DNA of 64,000 bases from Flagellimonas abyssi (GCF_019457905.1 NZ_JAHZSV010000026.1:1-64000); one strand, 5' to 3'; shown: positions 44,327-53,661, counted from the stretch's first letter. The notes: generated from the letters alone by a model not told the origin. Made by a program: numbers and translations.

Positions 44327-46006
44327 ATGAAAGCAGTAATCACCATATTTTTTGTTGTACTAGCCTTGGGATTGGATGTCAATGCCCAGATAAACCCAGA
44401 AGAGCAAGCTAAAATCGATAGTATTTTTTCCCAATGGGACCATCCCAACTCCCCCGGGGTCGCTATTGGGATTGTTAAAGATGGAAAATTGGTCTATTCC
44501 AAAGGTTATGGTATGGCAAATCTTGATTACGGGATTCCAATATCTGGAACATCAAAATTTTATATCGCTTCTATGGCCAAACAGTTTACCGCGGCATGTA
44601 TCGCCTTGTTGGCCATTGAAGGTAAGATTGACCTGGATGATGAGGTCCATGCATATATTCCTGAATTGCCCAGATATGGAAAAGTAATCACGATTCGTAA
44701 TCTGGTGCACCATACAAGTGGTTTACGTGATTACTTGGAGTTGATGTACCTGTCAGGAACGTCGTTCGAGGACTATTTTACTATTGAAGATGGAATTCAA
44801 CTTTTGGGGCGACAATCCAATGTCAATTTTTCACCGGGTGAGAAACATAGCTATTCCAATTCCGGATATATCCTATTGGCCGAGATTGTTAATCGGGTCA
44901 GTGGGATGACCATTCGGGAGTATGCTGATAGGAACATCTTCAAGCCTTTGGGCATGAACGATACTTTTTTCAATGATGACCACAGCCAAATCATTAATAA
45001 CAGGGTTGTGAGTTATCGAAAGGAATCCGATACTTTCAAACGATATGTACAGAATTTTGATGCCTTGGGAGATGGTAACCTGATAACAACCATCAAAGAT
45101 TTGTATTTATGGGACCAGAATTTTTATCGACCAAAAGTTGGAGGAGCAAAGTTTCTGGACCTGATGTTGACCAAGGGACGATTGAACAATGGGGACACCA
45201 TTGATTATGCCTTTGGTCTGGTACACGATACCTATAAAGGGTTACCTACCCTTTCACATGGTGGGGCTTTTTTAGGTTTTCGAACACAGTTTATTCGTTT
45301 TCCAGAGCAACGGTTTTCGATAATTGTGTTGGCGAGCGTTTCAGGTTCAAATCCTACAGGGAAGGCCTATCAAATTGCGGATATCCTTTTGAAGGATAAA
45401 CTTTCTGCTTCTGAACCGGAAGTGCAGAAGCTAACATCGTTCGAGGTGGAACCAGTCCCTTTGACTAAAGATGAATTACGCCAGTTTGAAGCTTCCTATT
45501 GGAGTTACGAAGAGAATTATTCAAGAAAGATTTACCTGAAAAGTGACACCCTAAGATATTCACGTGGGGAACAAAATGAAAATAGGTTGTTGCCAATCGA
45601 TAGGAATGAATTCCAAATGTTGGATGTTACGGATGGTCTAAGGGTCAATTTTCATTTGAAATATGGTAAACCCTATAAAATGATTGTTACGGTCAATGGA
45701 AACAATCCAAGTGAATTATATGCCTATATGCCCTTGGAAGCAAAGGACCAAGACCTTAAGGCGCTGGAAGGGTCTTACTACAGTAAAGAACTTGATTGTA
45801 CTTATGTGCTAAAAGTTAGGCTTGATGGGTTGGTCCTCATGATCAATGATGTAGAGATGGGGCATTTACGACCGATTATGGATGGATTGTTTGTTATTGA
45901 GGATTTCGGTGTAATTAAGTTTGATGAGAAAAATAAGAACGTATTTGTTTTGGATGCTAACAGAGTCAAGCAAATAAAATTTTCTAAATCGAAGACTTTA
46001 GGATGA
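44327..46006 (+). CDS. Serine hydrolase, secreted, with beta-rich C-terminal domain
   Basis: A 559-residue protein from the ATG at 44327 (the GTG at 44309 is less likely). Signal VITIFFVVLALGLDVNAQ. Motifs SMAK (S82-K85), YSN in HSYSNSGYILLAE and HGG in LSHGGAFLGF are intact. After the catalytic domain, about 190 residues form a DUF3471-like double barrel (FEASYWSYEENYSRKIYLKSD; ALEGSYYSKELDCTYVLKVRLD). Last gene of the accessory block; the broken ATPase copy follows 31 bp later. Confidence 0.85.
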   Translation: MKAVITIFFVVLALGLDVNAQINPEEQAKIDSIFSQWDHPNSPGVAIGIVKDGKLVYSKGYGMANLDYGIPISGTSKFYIASMAKQFTAACIALLAIEGKIDLDDEVHAYIPELPRYGKVITIRNLVHHTSGLRDYLELMYLSGTSFEDYFTIEDGIQLLGRQSNVNFSPGEKHSYSNSGYILLAEIVNRVSGMTIREYADRNIFKPLGMNDTFFNDDHSQIINNRVVSYRKESDTFKRYVQNFDALGDGNLITTIKDLYLWDQNFYRPKVGGAKFLDLMLTKGRLNNGDTIDYAFGLVHDTYKGLPTLSHGGAFLGFRTQFIRFPEQRFSIIVLASVSGSNPTGKAYQIADILLKDKLSASEPEVQKLTSFEVEPVPLTKDELRQFEASYWSYEENYSRKIYLKSDTLRYSRGEQNENRLLPIDRNEFQMLDVTDGLRVNFHLKYGKPYKMIVTVNGNNPSELYAYMPLEAKDQDLKALEGSYYSKELDCTYVLKVRLDGLVLMINDVEMGHLRPIMDGLFVIEDFGVIKFDEKNKNVFVLDANRVKQIKFSKSKTLG

Positions 46007-46037
46007 GCCGTATGGTTAAGACCACCAAAAACGGAAA

Positions 46038-46696
46038 ATGTTAGCCAATCAATTTTTCGATTTAGTGAACCGAAAATCAGTTTTTTGCGTTAGTCTTGAG
46101 GGTGCTCACTTTCATCCGCCGCTGGGGGGATACATTGACCGCCCTATCCACAGGGACAAGCTCATGTCCGGGGAACGGTTCAAGATCTACAAGGAAGACC
46201 GTAGGATATTGCTGAAACTCTGCAACTACACATCAAGGACTATGACAGCTGCAAAAAGGACGGCATCGATCCCAACAAGGGCCTGTTGCTGACCGGGCCA
46301 GTGGGCTGTGGCAAGACCAGCCGGATGCGGCTATTGAAATTCCTGGAGCCCTACCAAAAACCCTATTCCGTCATTCCCAGCCGAAATATTGTGTTCGGGT
46401 TCAACCACATTGGTTTCAAGGTCATTGAGGATTACGGCAACGGGCATTACTTTTGTTTTGATGACCTTGGCGTGGAACCCACGGGAAGGCATTATGGAAA
46501 GGATTGCAATGTGATGGGGGAGATCCTGATATCGCGCTATGAGCTTTTTGTCAACCGGCAGATCAAGACCCATTGCACCACCAACCTCAATGCCAAGGAG
46601 CTGGAGGAAAGTTATGACAAGCGGGTTAGGAGTCGCATTCGGCAGATGTTCAATCTGGTGGCCTTTGAAAAGGACAGCAAGGACAAGCGCAAATAA
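46038..46696 (+). pseudogene. Mobile-element ATPase, frameshifted second copy
   Basis: Relative of the ATPase at 789. The N-terminal frame holds SGERFKIYKEDRRILLKLCNY and then leaves the family; the Walker A (TGPVGCGKTS), Walker B (YFCFDD) and C-terminus continue in another frame from 46286. Inserting one base near 46230 joins LCNY to xIKDYDSCKKDGIDPNKGLLLTGP, so a single-base deletion explains the break. Residues before about 46150 do not match the family, so the 5' end was replaced when the accessory block joined. No HTH or replication-type gene precedes it. It sits in the position expected for the ATPase of the tra element. Confidence 0.8.
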
Positions 46697-46701
46697 CTTC
46701 A

Positions 46702-46770
46702 TTACCGTTTGAGCACCATTCCCAATAGTTTTCCGATGACCTTGATGATCTCCATTAAAAATGCTTTCAT
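46702..46770 (-). CDS. 22-residue amphipathic peptide ORF coupled to amidase
   Basis: On the minus strand an ATG (46770-46768) overlaps the amidase TGA as ATGA and opens 22 codons starting MKAFLMEIIK and ending VLKR. The sequence alternates hydrophobic residues with Lys so that one helix face is apolar (Ile, Leu, Val, Met, Phe) and the other basic. Tight coupling and this composition suggest a real membrane-active or regulatory peptide, but such a short frame could arise by chance. Confidence 0.4.
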   Translation of the reverse strand: MKAFLMEIIKVIGKLLGMVLKR

Positions 46771-47459
46771 AGTTCCAGGTTTTTATAATTGTCAATGCCC
46801 AATAGGATGGCCCTGATGTTCCTGCCCTTTGATAGATAACCTACTTCATCCTGGTGGGAGAGAAAGGCGATTTCAGCCAAAACAGACGCACAAGTGTGAA
46901 CTTCCCGCAGCACCTGAAAGTGGGCAGATTCAATGCTTCGTTGTTTGATGCCAAGGTTCCATGCCACTTCATTCAGAATTGACCTTCCCAATGCGAGGGA
47001 TCCCTTGCTATGGTTGTGCGGTGTGCCATGTACAAAAACCTCCCTGCCTTTTGTTTCCGGGTTTTCCGCATGGTTACAATGCAGCGACACAAACACATCG
47101 GCACACAGGGCTTTTGCCAATCTGGAGCGATCATCAAGGGATATCAAGGTATTGGTGTAACGGGTAAGATAGATATCGTATTTGCCATCCAAAAGGGTAT
47201 GGTTCCATCGAAGGATTCCCCTAGCCACACCTAAGGTCACATCCATTTCCCTAACTCCGTATACCCCAATGGCACCGGAATCCACCCCACCATGTCCGGG
47301 GTCAATGACTATAATTTCTTTACGGGGTATTTCCTGACCAAAAAGCGAATTGAAATTGCACATCAAAAGGACAAAAACTTTAACTGAGCGAAGTCGAAGT
47401 TTAACGTTTTTGACGTTTTTGAGGGTTTTGTAGATCCAAGGTTTTAAGGTTATCAACAT
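46767..47459 (-). CDS. N-acetylmuramoyl-L-alanine amidase (Amidase_3)
   Basis: A 230-residue secreted amidase from the internal ATG at 47459 (the frame is open to 47513, but the later start gives a better signal: KVFVLLMCNFNSLFGQ). Zinc ligands and catalytic Glu are visible: VIDPGHGG (His), GVREMDVTL (Glu), VSLHCNHAEN (His) and VLAEIAFLSHQDEV (Glu). It cleaves the amide between muramic acid and the peptide stem. Its place just before the tra operon, on the opposite strand, is usual in flavobacterial conjugative elements, where it should open peptidoglycan for the transfer apparatus. Confidence 0.85.
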   Translation of the reverse strand: MLITLKPWIYKTLKNVKNVKLRLRSVKVFVLLMCNFNSLFGQEIPRKEIIVIDPGHGGVDSGAIGVYGVREMDVTLGVARGILRWNHTLLDGKYDIYLTRYTNTLISLDDRSRLAKALCADVFVSLHCNHAENPETKGREVFVHGTPHNHSKGSLALGRSILNEVAWNLGIKQRSIESAHFQVLREVHTCASVLAEIAFLSHQDEVGYLSKGRNIRAILLGIDNYKNLEL

Positions 47460-47556
47460 AGCATTCCGCTTTTTACATAGATTTTGGTACCAATCCGCAG
47501 CAATAAAAACCAAATCATATCAATGAATATGTTATTCACAAATATCTGAAATTCAG

Positions 47557-47586
47557 TTGTTTGTGTATCAATATACGGTAATTTTC
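47557..47586 (+). promoter_or_regulatory. Candidate promoter of the tra operon
   Basis: TTG at 47557-47559 and TAATTTTC (47579-47586; one mismatch to TAnnTTTG) with a 19-nt spacer, 40 bp upstream of traE, in the region between the divergent amidase and tra genes. Confidence 0.35.
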
Positions 47587-47625
47587 GAATATCAAAACCA
47601 AACGAATTTTTAAACACTTTTTGAT

Positions 47626-47913
47626 ATGAAAAAAGCACTGTATTTCACCCTGTCAACATTTTTTGTTCCCTATGGTCTTTTGGCCCAGATCGGGGGCATT
47701 GAGGATTCTGTCAATGATATTTCCGATACCATACGGGCCATCTTCCCTATTATACTCGGGGTAATCTTCTTGGTGGGCTTTCTGTTCAATGCGGGACATT
47801 TCTTTGGGGAGAACTCCGACTTGAAAAAGGGCATTACCCGGGTACTGGTCTTTGTGCTGATCGCGGGGGCCGTTGTGGGCATCTTCACTTATCTCATCGG
47901 AATAGTGGTCTAG
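47626..47913 (+). CDS. traE: Conjugative transfer protein TraE (DUF4134)
   Basis: A 95-residue protein with a signal peptide (MKKALYFTLSTFFVPYGLLAQ) and two membrane helices (AIFPIILGVIFLVGFLFNAGHFF; VLVFVLIAGAVVGIFTYLIG), the DUF4134/TraE layout of Bacteroidota conjugative transposons and similar to VirB2-type pilins. First gene of the tra operon. Confidence 0.85.
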   Translation: MKKALYFTLSTFFVPYGLLAQIGGIEDSVNDISDTIRAIFPIILGVIFLVGFLFNAGHFFGENSDLKKGITRVLVFVLIAGAVVGIFTYLIGIVV

Positions 47914-47914
47914 G

Positions 47915-48193
47915 ATGAAAAAGTACGAGGTCTATAGAAATATCCGCAAGCAGGCCATGATCATGGGCTTGTCCCTTTCCCTGTTTGCCTTGCAAATGGT
48001 ATCGGTCATCGGTTCCCTGCTGATTATCATCTTTTCCTTCAGTCTTGGTGTCATCGTTGCCCTGCTGTTGTTCAATGCCCTGTTGTTCGGGGCATTGGCA
48101 CAGTGGGTTAAAAACCCCCATATACTTGCTATCCAAAAGGTCTTTCCCCGGACCATCAGTAATAAACGTCTAAGCTCCTTCTCTTATGCATAA
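47915..48193 (+). CDS. traF: Conjugative transfer protein TraF (DUF4133)
   Basis: A 92-residue protein with two adjacent membrane helices after a basic N-terminus (YRNIRKQAMIMGLSLSLFALQMVSVIGSLLIII..VALLLFNALLFGAL), a VirB3-like inner-membrane component. It starts 1 bp after traE and overlaps traG by 8 bp. Confidence 0.85.
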   Translation: MKKYEVYRNIRKQAMIMGLSLSLFALQMVSVIGSLLIIIFSFSLGVIVALLLFNALLFGALAQWVKNPHILAIQKVFPRTISNKRLSSFSYA

Positions 48194-50600
48194 GATCAAC
48201 CTCAATGCCCATCATCCCATTCTGGATATCCAGGGAAATACCGTGTTTGCCTCCAATGGCAATGTAGTACTTTGTTACAAGGTGGATCTTCCCGAAGTGT
48301 ATTCCCTGTCGGAGACCGACTTCGAGGAGATGCACGGCACTTGGTTCCAGGCCTTCAAATCCCTGCCCACGGGTACGGTCATCCATAAACAGGACAACTA
48401 CCAAAAAGTGGGCTATGATGCCAAACAATTACCCAATAATACCTTTTTGGAAAAGGCCACCCATGATTATTTTAAGGGCAGGGAATACCTAAAACATCTA
48501 AGCCATCTGTTCTTTGTACTGCCCTTGGACAAGGCCTTGAATGCGGCCAAGTATGTCAACCCCTTTCGGAAAACGGAAAAAGGCTATTATCGAAAATTGG
48601 ACGTCCAGGTGGCGGAATTCATCACTGCGGTGAACGATGCCGTTTCCTACATCAACAATGGCCAGAGAGTGTCATTGATGCCCATGGCACCCGCCGGGAT
48701 TCTTACCCATACAAACGATTATTACAACGGTTTCAACCAAGATTTCGATACGGATATTTTGTTGGACAAAAAACATATCGAGATCGGGGACCATTATTTT
48801 GATGCCATAGCCGTCAACAATGAAGGGTGTTTTGGCGGAACGGTCCAGAGCAGTAAGACCAATGAAAAATTCACCTCGGATGACTTTAGCTTTCACCAAG
48901 GGTTTATCGATGGGTTAGGATTGGACCTGAACGAGAACCATATCGTCAACCACATCCTCTATCTGGATGACAAACACAAATGGCGCAAGCTCTTGGACAA
49001 GAAAGTGGAGGAACTCAGCAAAAGTTCCAATTTTGGTTCCCAGAACAAAGTGGTCCTCAAAAAGGTCCAGCATATCCTGGATCAGATCAATACCGATGAT
49101 TCGTCACGTATCATCCGTGGCCATCTCAATATCATTTTTTGGCATCCGGAAACCGAACATATCAAACGGATAGGCTCCAAGGTCAAGGCGGAGTTCAAGG
49201 AATTGGACATGGTGCCCTATCAGCCCAATGGCGAGGAACGCAAGCACTACTTTTTGAACTCGCATCCCTGCCATACCACCAACTTCTCCAACGAAGATCT
49301 GTATGTAACGGATCTCAAACATGCGCTGTGCCTGTACATCAACAATACGAATTACAGATCCGATGATACGGGCATCCTTTTCGGTGACCGCCAGCACAAC
49401 ATTCCTGTCTTTAAGGATGTCTGGGACGAACGGAAAAAACGCATTAAGGCACGGAACTTTGCCATTTTCGCCCCCACCGGGGAGGGGAAATCCTTTTTGG
49501 CGAACAACATACTCCGCCAATATTTCGAGGCGGGTGTTCGGCTGGTCATTATCGACCTGGGGGGCTCCTACGCCAAATTTGCCAAGCTGTACCCGGATGA
49601 CCATATCATCCTGAGGTACGAGCAGGACAAGAACCTGGGCATCAACCCTTTTTTTATTTCGGATGAATCCGACCTTACCCCTGAAAGGCTGGAGGATCTG
49701 GCCGTATTCTTATTGGAACTGTTGGCAGAGGGCAATACGATGTCCAAAGGTAGGGAAGTGGCCATGAAAAAGGTGCTGCTCCATTATTACAAAACTGTAC
49801 GGGAACACCATTCCCTTGCCTCACTGTACCGGTTTGTGGACCATCATAAGGACAATCTGATCCAGGAGCTCCATATCAGGGAGGAGGATTTCAGTGTTTA
49901 TGGATTTCTGCACATCCTTTCGGAGTATGTGGATAATGGTCTTTACAGCTTCCTGTTCCATGTCGGAGAGGACCAGACCTATACCATCGAGGACAAAAGG
50001 ATGATCGTCTTTGAACTGGACGAGGTGCGCGACAACAAGGAAATCCTTTCGGTAATGCTCAAGCTCATCAAGTCGGCCATCCAACGGACCATTTGGAGAA
50101 ACCGTTCGGAGCGGGGCATTATCCTTTTCGATGAGTTTGCCAAGCAGCTGAAATTTGCGAACGTGCTGGAAAGTGTGGAATTCTATTATCAGGCCATCCG
50201 GAAGCAGAACGGGGCCATTGGCATCATCCTACAGTCCATCAACCAATTGCCCAATAATTCCACTTCTGCCAGCATTTTGGAGAACACACAGGTGATTTAC
50301 AGCCTCCGTAACGAAAAGGGCTATGACGAGCTGAAAACCAGATTGAACTTATCGTCCCATGACCTGAATCAACTGCGGTCCATCCGCAACAACCTGAGCG
50401 GGGAACGGAAGTACACCGAGATCTTTATCAAGATCGGAAAGGAGAGCAACATCTTCCGCTTGGAGGTGCCACCGGAGGTCTTTGCCGCCTATCTGACGGA
50501 TGGGACAGAGAGTACACAGATATTGGAACTTTTCGAAAAGACGAACGATATGGAACAAGCCATCACCACATTTATTAACTATAAAGACAAAGCGACATGA
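48186..50600 (+). CDS. traG: Conjugative transfer ATPase TraG (VirB4-like)
   Basis: An 804-residue cytosolic ATPase that powers the type IV secretion channel. N-terminal TraG_N-like part (HPILDIQGNTVFASNGNVVLCYKVDLPEVYSLSE), Walker A APTGEGKSF at about residue 430, Walker B IILFDEFAK at about 645, then the QSINQLPNN and NTQVIYSLRNEKGYDEL segments of VirB4 proteins. Full length for the family, no frameshifts. It overlaps traI by 4 bp. Confidence 0.9.
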   Translation: MHKINLNAHHPILDIQGNTVFASNGNVVLCYKVDLPEVYSLSETDFEEMHGTWFQAFKSLPTGTVIHKQDNYQKVGYDAKQLPNNTFLEKATHDYFKGREYLKHLSHLFFVLPLDKALNAAKYVNPFRKTEKGYYRKLDVQVAEFITAVNDAVSYINNGQRVSLMPMAPAGILTHTNDYYNGFNQDFDTDILLDKKHIEIGDHYFDAIAVNNEGCFGGTVQSSKTNEKFTSDDFSFHQGFIDGLGLDLNENHIVNHILYLDDKHKWRKLLDKKVEELSKSSNFGSQNKVVLKKVQHILDQINTDDSSRIIRGHLNIIFWHPETEHIKRIGSKVKAEFKELDMVPYQPNGEERKHYFLNSHPCHTTNFSNEDLYVTDLKHALCLYINNTNYRSDDTGILFGDRQHNIPVFKDVWDERKKRIKARNFAIFAPTGEGKSFLANNILRQYFEAGVRLVIIDLGGSYAKFAKLYPDDHIILRYEQDKNLGINPFFISDESDLTPERLEDLAVFLLELLAEGNTMSKGREVAMKKVLLHYYKTVREHHSLASLYRFVDHHKDNLIQELHIREEDFSVYGFLHILSEYVDNGLYSFLFHVGEDQTYTIEDKRMIVFELDEVRDNKEILSVMLKLIKSAIQRTIWRNRSERGIILFDEFAKQLKFANVLESVEFYYQAIRKQNGAIGIILQSINQLPNNSTSASILENTQVIYSLRNEKGYDELKTRLNLSSHDLNQLRSIRNNLSGERKYTEIFIKIGKESNIFRLEVPPEVFAAYLTDGTESTQILELFEKTNDMEQAITTFINYKDKAT

Positions 50601-51202
50601 AAACAATTAGAAAGCTCACTTTTGGGAAAAAGATACTTACTCTGGGATTTGCCCTAACCTTCACTTTATTTATGCCCGGCCGAGCCACGGCCCAGGGGAT
50701 GCCGGTGTATGACAATACCAACTTTATCAGTCTGGCCAAACAGCTTGTCGAATCCGCCAAACAGACCTCCCAACTGTTGAAGACCGTGGAGTTTTTACAG
50801 CAGCAGAAGGAACGTATCGAACAGGTCAGCAGTGTTCTGCAACAGCTCAATGCAGTTCAGGAACTCATCCAGAACAACCAACAGCTCTTCCATATGGTCC
50901 AGAACGACCTACAGGAGATATTGAACTCCCCCTATATCAAACCGGGGGAAATTGACAGGATTACGGATTCCTTCAATGATATCATAGAGCGTTCCATGGA
51001 AAGCGTGGATTATGTCAACACCATCCTGTCGAGCGGACTTTTGAAAATGGAGGATGCCGAACGTGCCAAGGTATTGAAGGACCATGAACTCAAATCCAAG
51101 GAAATGGTCGCCGAGATTCAGGCCAAGACCCGTCGCTACCGGGAGATCATTTCCTTCAGAAAGATGCAGGACAGGATCAATAATCGTGAAACAAATTATT
51201 AG
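50597..51202 (+). CDS. traI: Conjugative transfer protein TraI (DUF4141)
   Basis: A 201-residue secreted protein (signal ends at GRATAQ). The mature part is almost wholly helical and coiled coil (LVESAKQTSQLLKTVEFLQQQKERIEQV), the VirB5-like DUF4141 pattern. The ATG overlaps the traG stop (ATGA). Confidence 0.8.
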   Translation: MKTIRKLTFGKKILTLGFALTFTLFMPGRATAQGMPVYDNTNFISLAKQLVESAKQTSQLLKTVEFLQQQKERIEQVSSVLQQLNAVQELIQNNQQLFHMVQNDLQEILNSPYIKPGEIDRITDSFNDIIERSMESVDYVNTILSSGLLKMEDAERAKVLKDHELKSKEMVAEIQAKTRRYREIISFRKMQDRINNRETNY

Positions 51203-51208
51203 GAAGCT

Positions 51209-52039
51209 ATGTTCTTGGGAATAGGATTGGAATATGTGGATGCGGTCTACCGGACCATCATGGACAGTGATTTTGCCCAGTACACCATTACGGGCATGAA
51301 GGCACTGGCCGTCCTGTTTTTTTTGGTGAACATCTTAAAGAAGTACAACGAGGGCATCGCTTCGACCGATGGCCATACCTGGGGGCTGACACCTACGGAA
51401 CTGGCCAAGAACTTTGCCATGGTGATCTTGGTAATATTCTCCACACAGGTATTGGATGTCTTTGATACCATTTTGGTCTCCATTGAGGCCCAATACAGGG
51501 ATACGGCCCCGGCGCTCCTCCCGTTACAGCTACAGGATGTGGATCTGGAACGGGATGTGGGCGCACTGGAGGCCGCCAAAAAGGCGTTGGCACTGTTGTA
51601 CGAGGCCTTGGTGACCCCCTTGTACGGATTGAAGGTGCTGGCCTTTGTCATCGGGATTTTCCTTTGGATGATGGACCTGTTCATCTATCCGCTGTTCCTG
51701 GCGGAACGCTTTTTCTTATTGGGCATTATGCGGGCCTTCTTTCCCTTGGTGATCAGCTTGGCCGTGTTCGAAAAGTTCAGGGGACTGGCCTATAATTTCT
51801 TTAAGCTTTATGCGGGGGTCTATATGCTTGTACCGGCCTTCTTTTTGGTCAATGTCTTCGTCAATGCCCTGTACACGGAGATCAACACGGATTTTTGGAA
51901 CAACCTGTTCGGGACGGACTGGGGCAGTGAGTTTTTTGCCCCCCTGATTGAACTGGCTTCCATTGGATTCATCGTGCTGTTGAAGTTCAAACTGTACCGC
52001 AAGGCCACCTCCTTTACCTTCAAACTCTTTGGTACCTAA
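51209..52039 (+). CDS. traJ: Conjugative transfer protein TraJ (VirB6/TrbL-like)
   Basis: A 276-residue polytopic inner-membrane protein with about six helices (YTITGMKALAVLFFLVNIL; NFAMVILVIFSTQVLDVF; VLAFVIGIFLWMMDLFIYPLFLAERFFLLGIM; LYAGVYMLVPAFFLVNVFV; IELASIGFIVLLKFKL). It matches TraJ, which forms the membrane pore, and is somewhat short for the family with both ends apparently intact. Confidence 0.8.
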   Translation: MFLGIGLEYVDAVYRTIMDSDFAQYTITGMKALAVLFFLVNILKKYNEGIASTDGHTWGLTPTELAKNFAMVILVIFSTQVLDVFDTILVSIEAQYRDTAPALLPLQLQDVDLERDVGALEAAKKALALLYEALVTPLYGLKVLAFVIGIFLWMMDLFIYPLFLAERFFLLGIMRAFFPLVISLAVFEKFRGLAYNFFKLYAGVYMLVPAFFLVNVFVNALYTEINTDFWNNLFGTDWGSEFFAPLIELASIGFIVLLKFKLYRKATSFTFKLFGT

Positions 52040-52096
52040 GGGTGCCTAAGGCACATTTATAATTGCATATTATCTGCACTAAAAACTACTACTGAA

Positions 52097-52723
52097 ATGA
52101 AAACACCCTATAAAAACATATTCGATGTTCTTAAGCTTAACCGCTTTATCGTGCTGGGCACGATCATCGGGGCCTTACTGACCTGTATGGTGTCGGTGCT
52201 GATGGTCATCAAGCTCCACAGGGAAAGTATGGACAATGCCTTTGTGGTCAACGGGGATGGGAGCGTGATTCCATTAAAAATGGTCTCCCAATTGGAAAAC
52301 CTGGAAGTGGAGGCCAAGGCGCACCTGGAATTGTTCCACCGCTATTTCTATGGAATCGATGCCAGCAATTATGAGAAAAATCTTGAAAAGGCACTGTGGC
52401 TGGGCAACAGCTCGGTGGATGCCCTCTACAGACAGAAAAAAGCGGAAGGGGTCTATAACCGTTTGCTTCAATATTCCCTGGTACAGAAAGTACTGAGCAT
52501 AGAATCCAAGGTGGACCTGCAATCGGAACCCTATAAGTTTGAGACCATCGCTGTATTTGAGATTAACCGGGGATCGGTCACCGATACCTATGAGCTGAAA
52601 ACTACGGGCAACCTGATCCATGTGGACCGGAACTTTCCGAACAATACCCATGGCCTGTTGATCACCAACTTTTTTGAAAACACTTTAAAAAGAATTGAAA
52701 ATTATGAAAGTAGAGAAAAATAA
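52097..52723 (+). CDS. traK: Conjugative transfer protein TraK (VirB8-like)
   Basis: A 208-residue bitopic protein: a short cytosolic N-terminus (MKTPYKNIFDVLKLNRF), one helix (IVLGTIIGALLTCMVSVLMVI) and a periplasmic NTF2-like domain (EAKAHLELFHRYFYGID .. GNLIHVDRNFPNNTHGLLITNF), as in TraK. It overlaps traM by 20 bp. No traL gene is found between traK and traM. Confidence 0.85.
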   Translation: MKTPYKNIFDVLKLNRFIVLGTIIGALLTCMVSVLMVIKLHRESMDNAFVVNGDGSVIPLKMVSQLENLEVEAKAHLELFHRYFYGIDASNYEKNLEKALWLGNSSVDALYRQKKAEGVYNRLLQYSLVQKVLSIESKVDLQSEPYKFETIAVFEINRGSVTDTYELKTTGNLIHVDRNFPNNTHGLLITNFFENTLKRIENYESREK

Positions 52724-53651
52724 GATTGTCTTTGCGGCAGTCATACTTTGCGTGGTCCTGTTCATTGTGGGCTATGCAATGATGGCATTGGGCGGGGACG
52801 AAGAGCCAAGTATTGATATCAACCAAATTCCCGTGCCGGAACTGGGGGAGGAGCAGGAGCAGTACAAAACCAAACTGGAGGCCCTGGATGCCATCAAGGA
52901 AGAGCGGCAGACCAACGCCCCGAGCATTTATGACGAGGGCCTCTTGGATTCTACGGGTGTATACGACCCGGACCTGATGGAAAAGAAAAAGATGCGGATC
53001 ATTGACAGTATCTACAACGAAGGGCGCATTGATTACTCGGAAGGAACATACCGGAATCCCAAGACAGGGAAAGTGGCATTGGGCAATACCAAACGGGATA
53101 CGGCATCAACTTCTAAAAAAGTTGATGACAAAGACCCATCCATTGAAGTGAAGGAATTGGGACTGGAGCACCAGTTGTTCTTTGCTTCAGATCCCATGGA
53201 ACAGCCCTTGGAGATGAATGGAACCACGAATGCCCAGATCCTGGTCAGGGTGGATGGCACCCAAACGGTACGCCAGCATTATCGGTTACGGATGCGGCTC
53301 TTGGAAGATGTTATGATCAATGGAACTGTGATTCCAAGAAACACGGCCATTTACGGATTCGTTAGCTTTAAGCCCAACAGGGCAATGATTGCCATTAATA
53401 ATATCGACCACAGTCCCGTTAAATTGGCCGCTTACGATTTTCAGGATGGCGGTGAGGGAATTTACGTGGTGAACAGTTTTCGGGCGGAGGCCGGAAAGGA
53501 AGTGGTGGGGGATGCCATTGATGGTATCAATATCGGTGGTGTGCCGCAGGTCAGGGGCATCAAATCACTTTTTCAAAGGGACAACCGATTAGTCAAGGTG
53601 ACCGTCATGGACAATTATCAACTCATATTAAAAGTCCTTAAGGGACAGTAA
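52704..53651 (+). CDS. traM: Conjugative transfer protein TraM
   Basis: A 315-residue bitopic protein from the ATG at 52704 (a TTG three codons upstream is less likely). One N-terminal helix (IVFAAVILCVVLFIVGYAMMAL), a long acidic, coil-rich linker, and the conserved C-terminal VirB10-like domain (MRLLEDVMINGTVIPRNTAIYGFVSF .. VVGDAIDGINIGGVPQVRGIKSLF). Confidence 0.85.
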   Translation: MKVEKNKIVFAAVILCVVLFIVGYAMMALGGDEEPSIDINQIPVPELGEEQEQYKTKLEALDAIKEERQTNAPSIYDEGLLDSTGVYDPDLMEKKKMRIIDSIYNEGRIDYSEGTYRNPKTGKVALGNTKRDTASTSKKVDDKDPSIEVKELGLEHQLFFASDPMEQPLEMNGTTNAQILVRVDGTQTVRQHYRLRMRLLEDVMINGTVIPRNTAIYGFVSFKPNRAMIAINNIDHSPVKLAAYDFQDGGEGIYVVNSFRAEAGKEVVGDAIDGINIGGVPQVRGIKSLFQRDNRLVKVTVMDNYQLILKVLKGQ

Positions 53652-53661
53652 AACCAATCTT

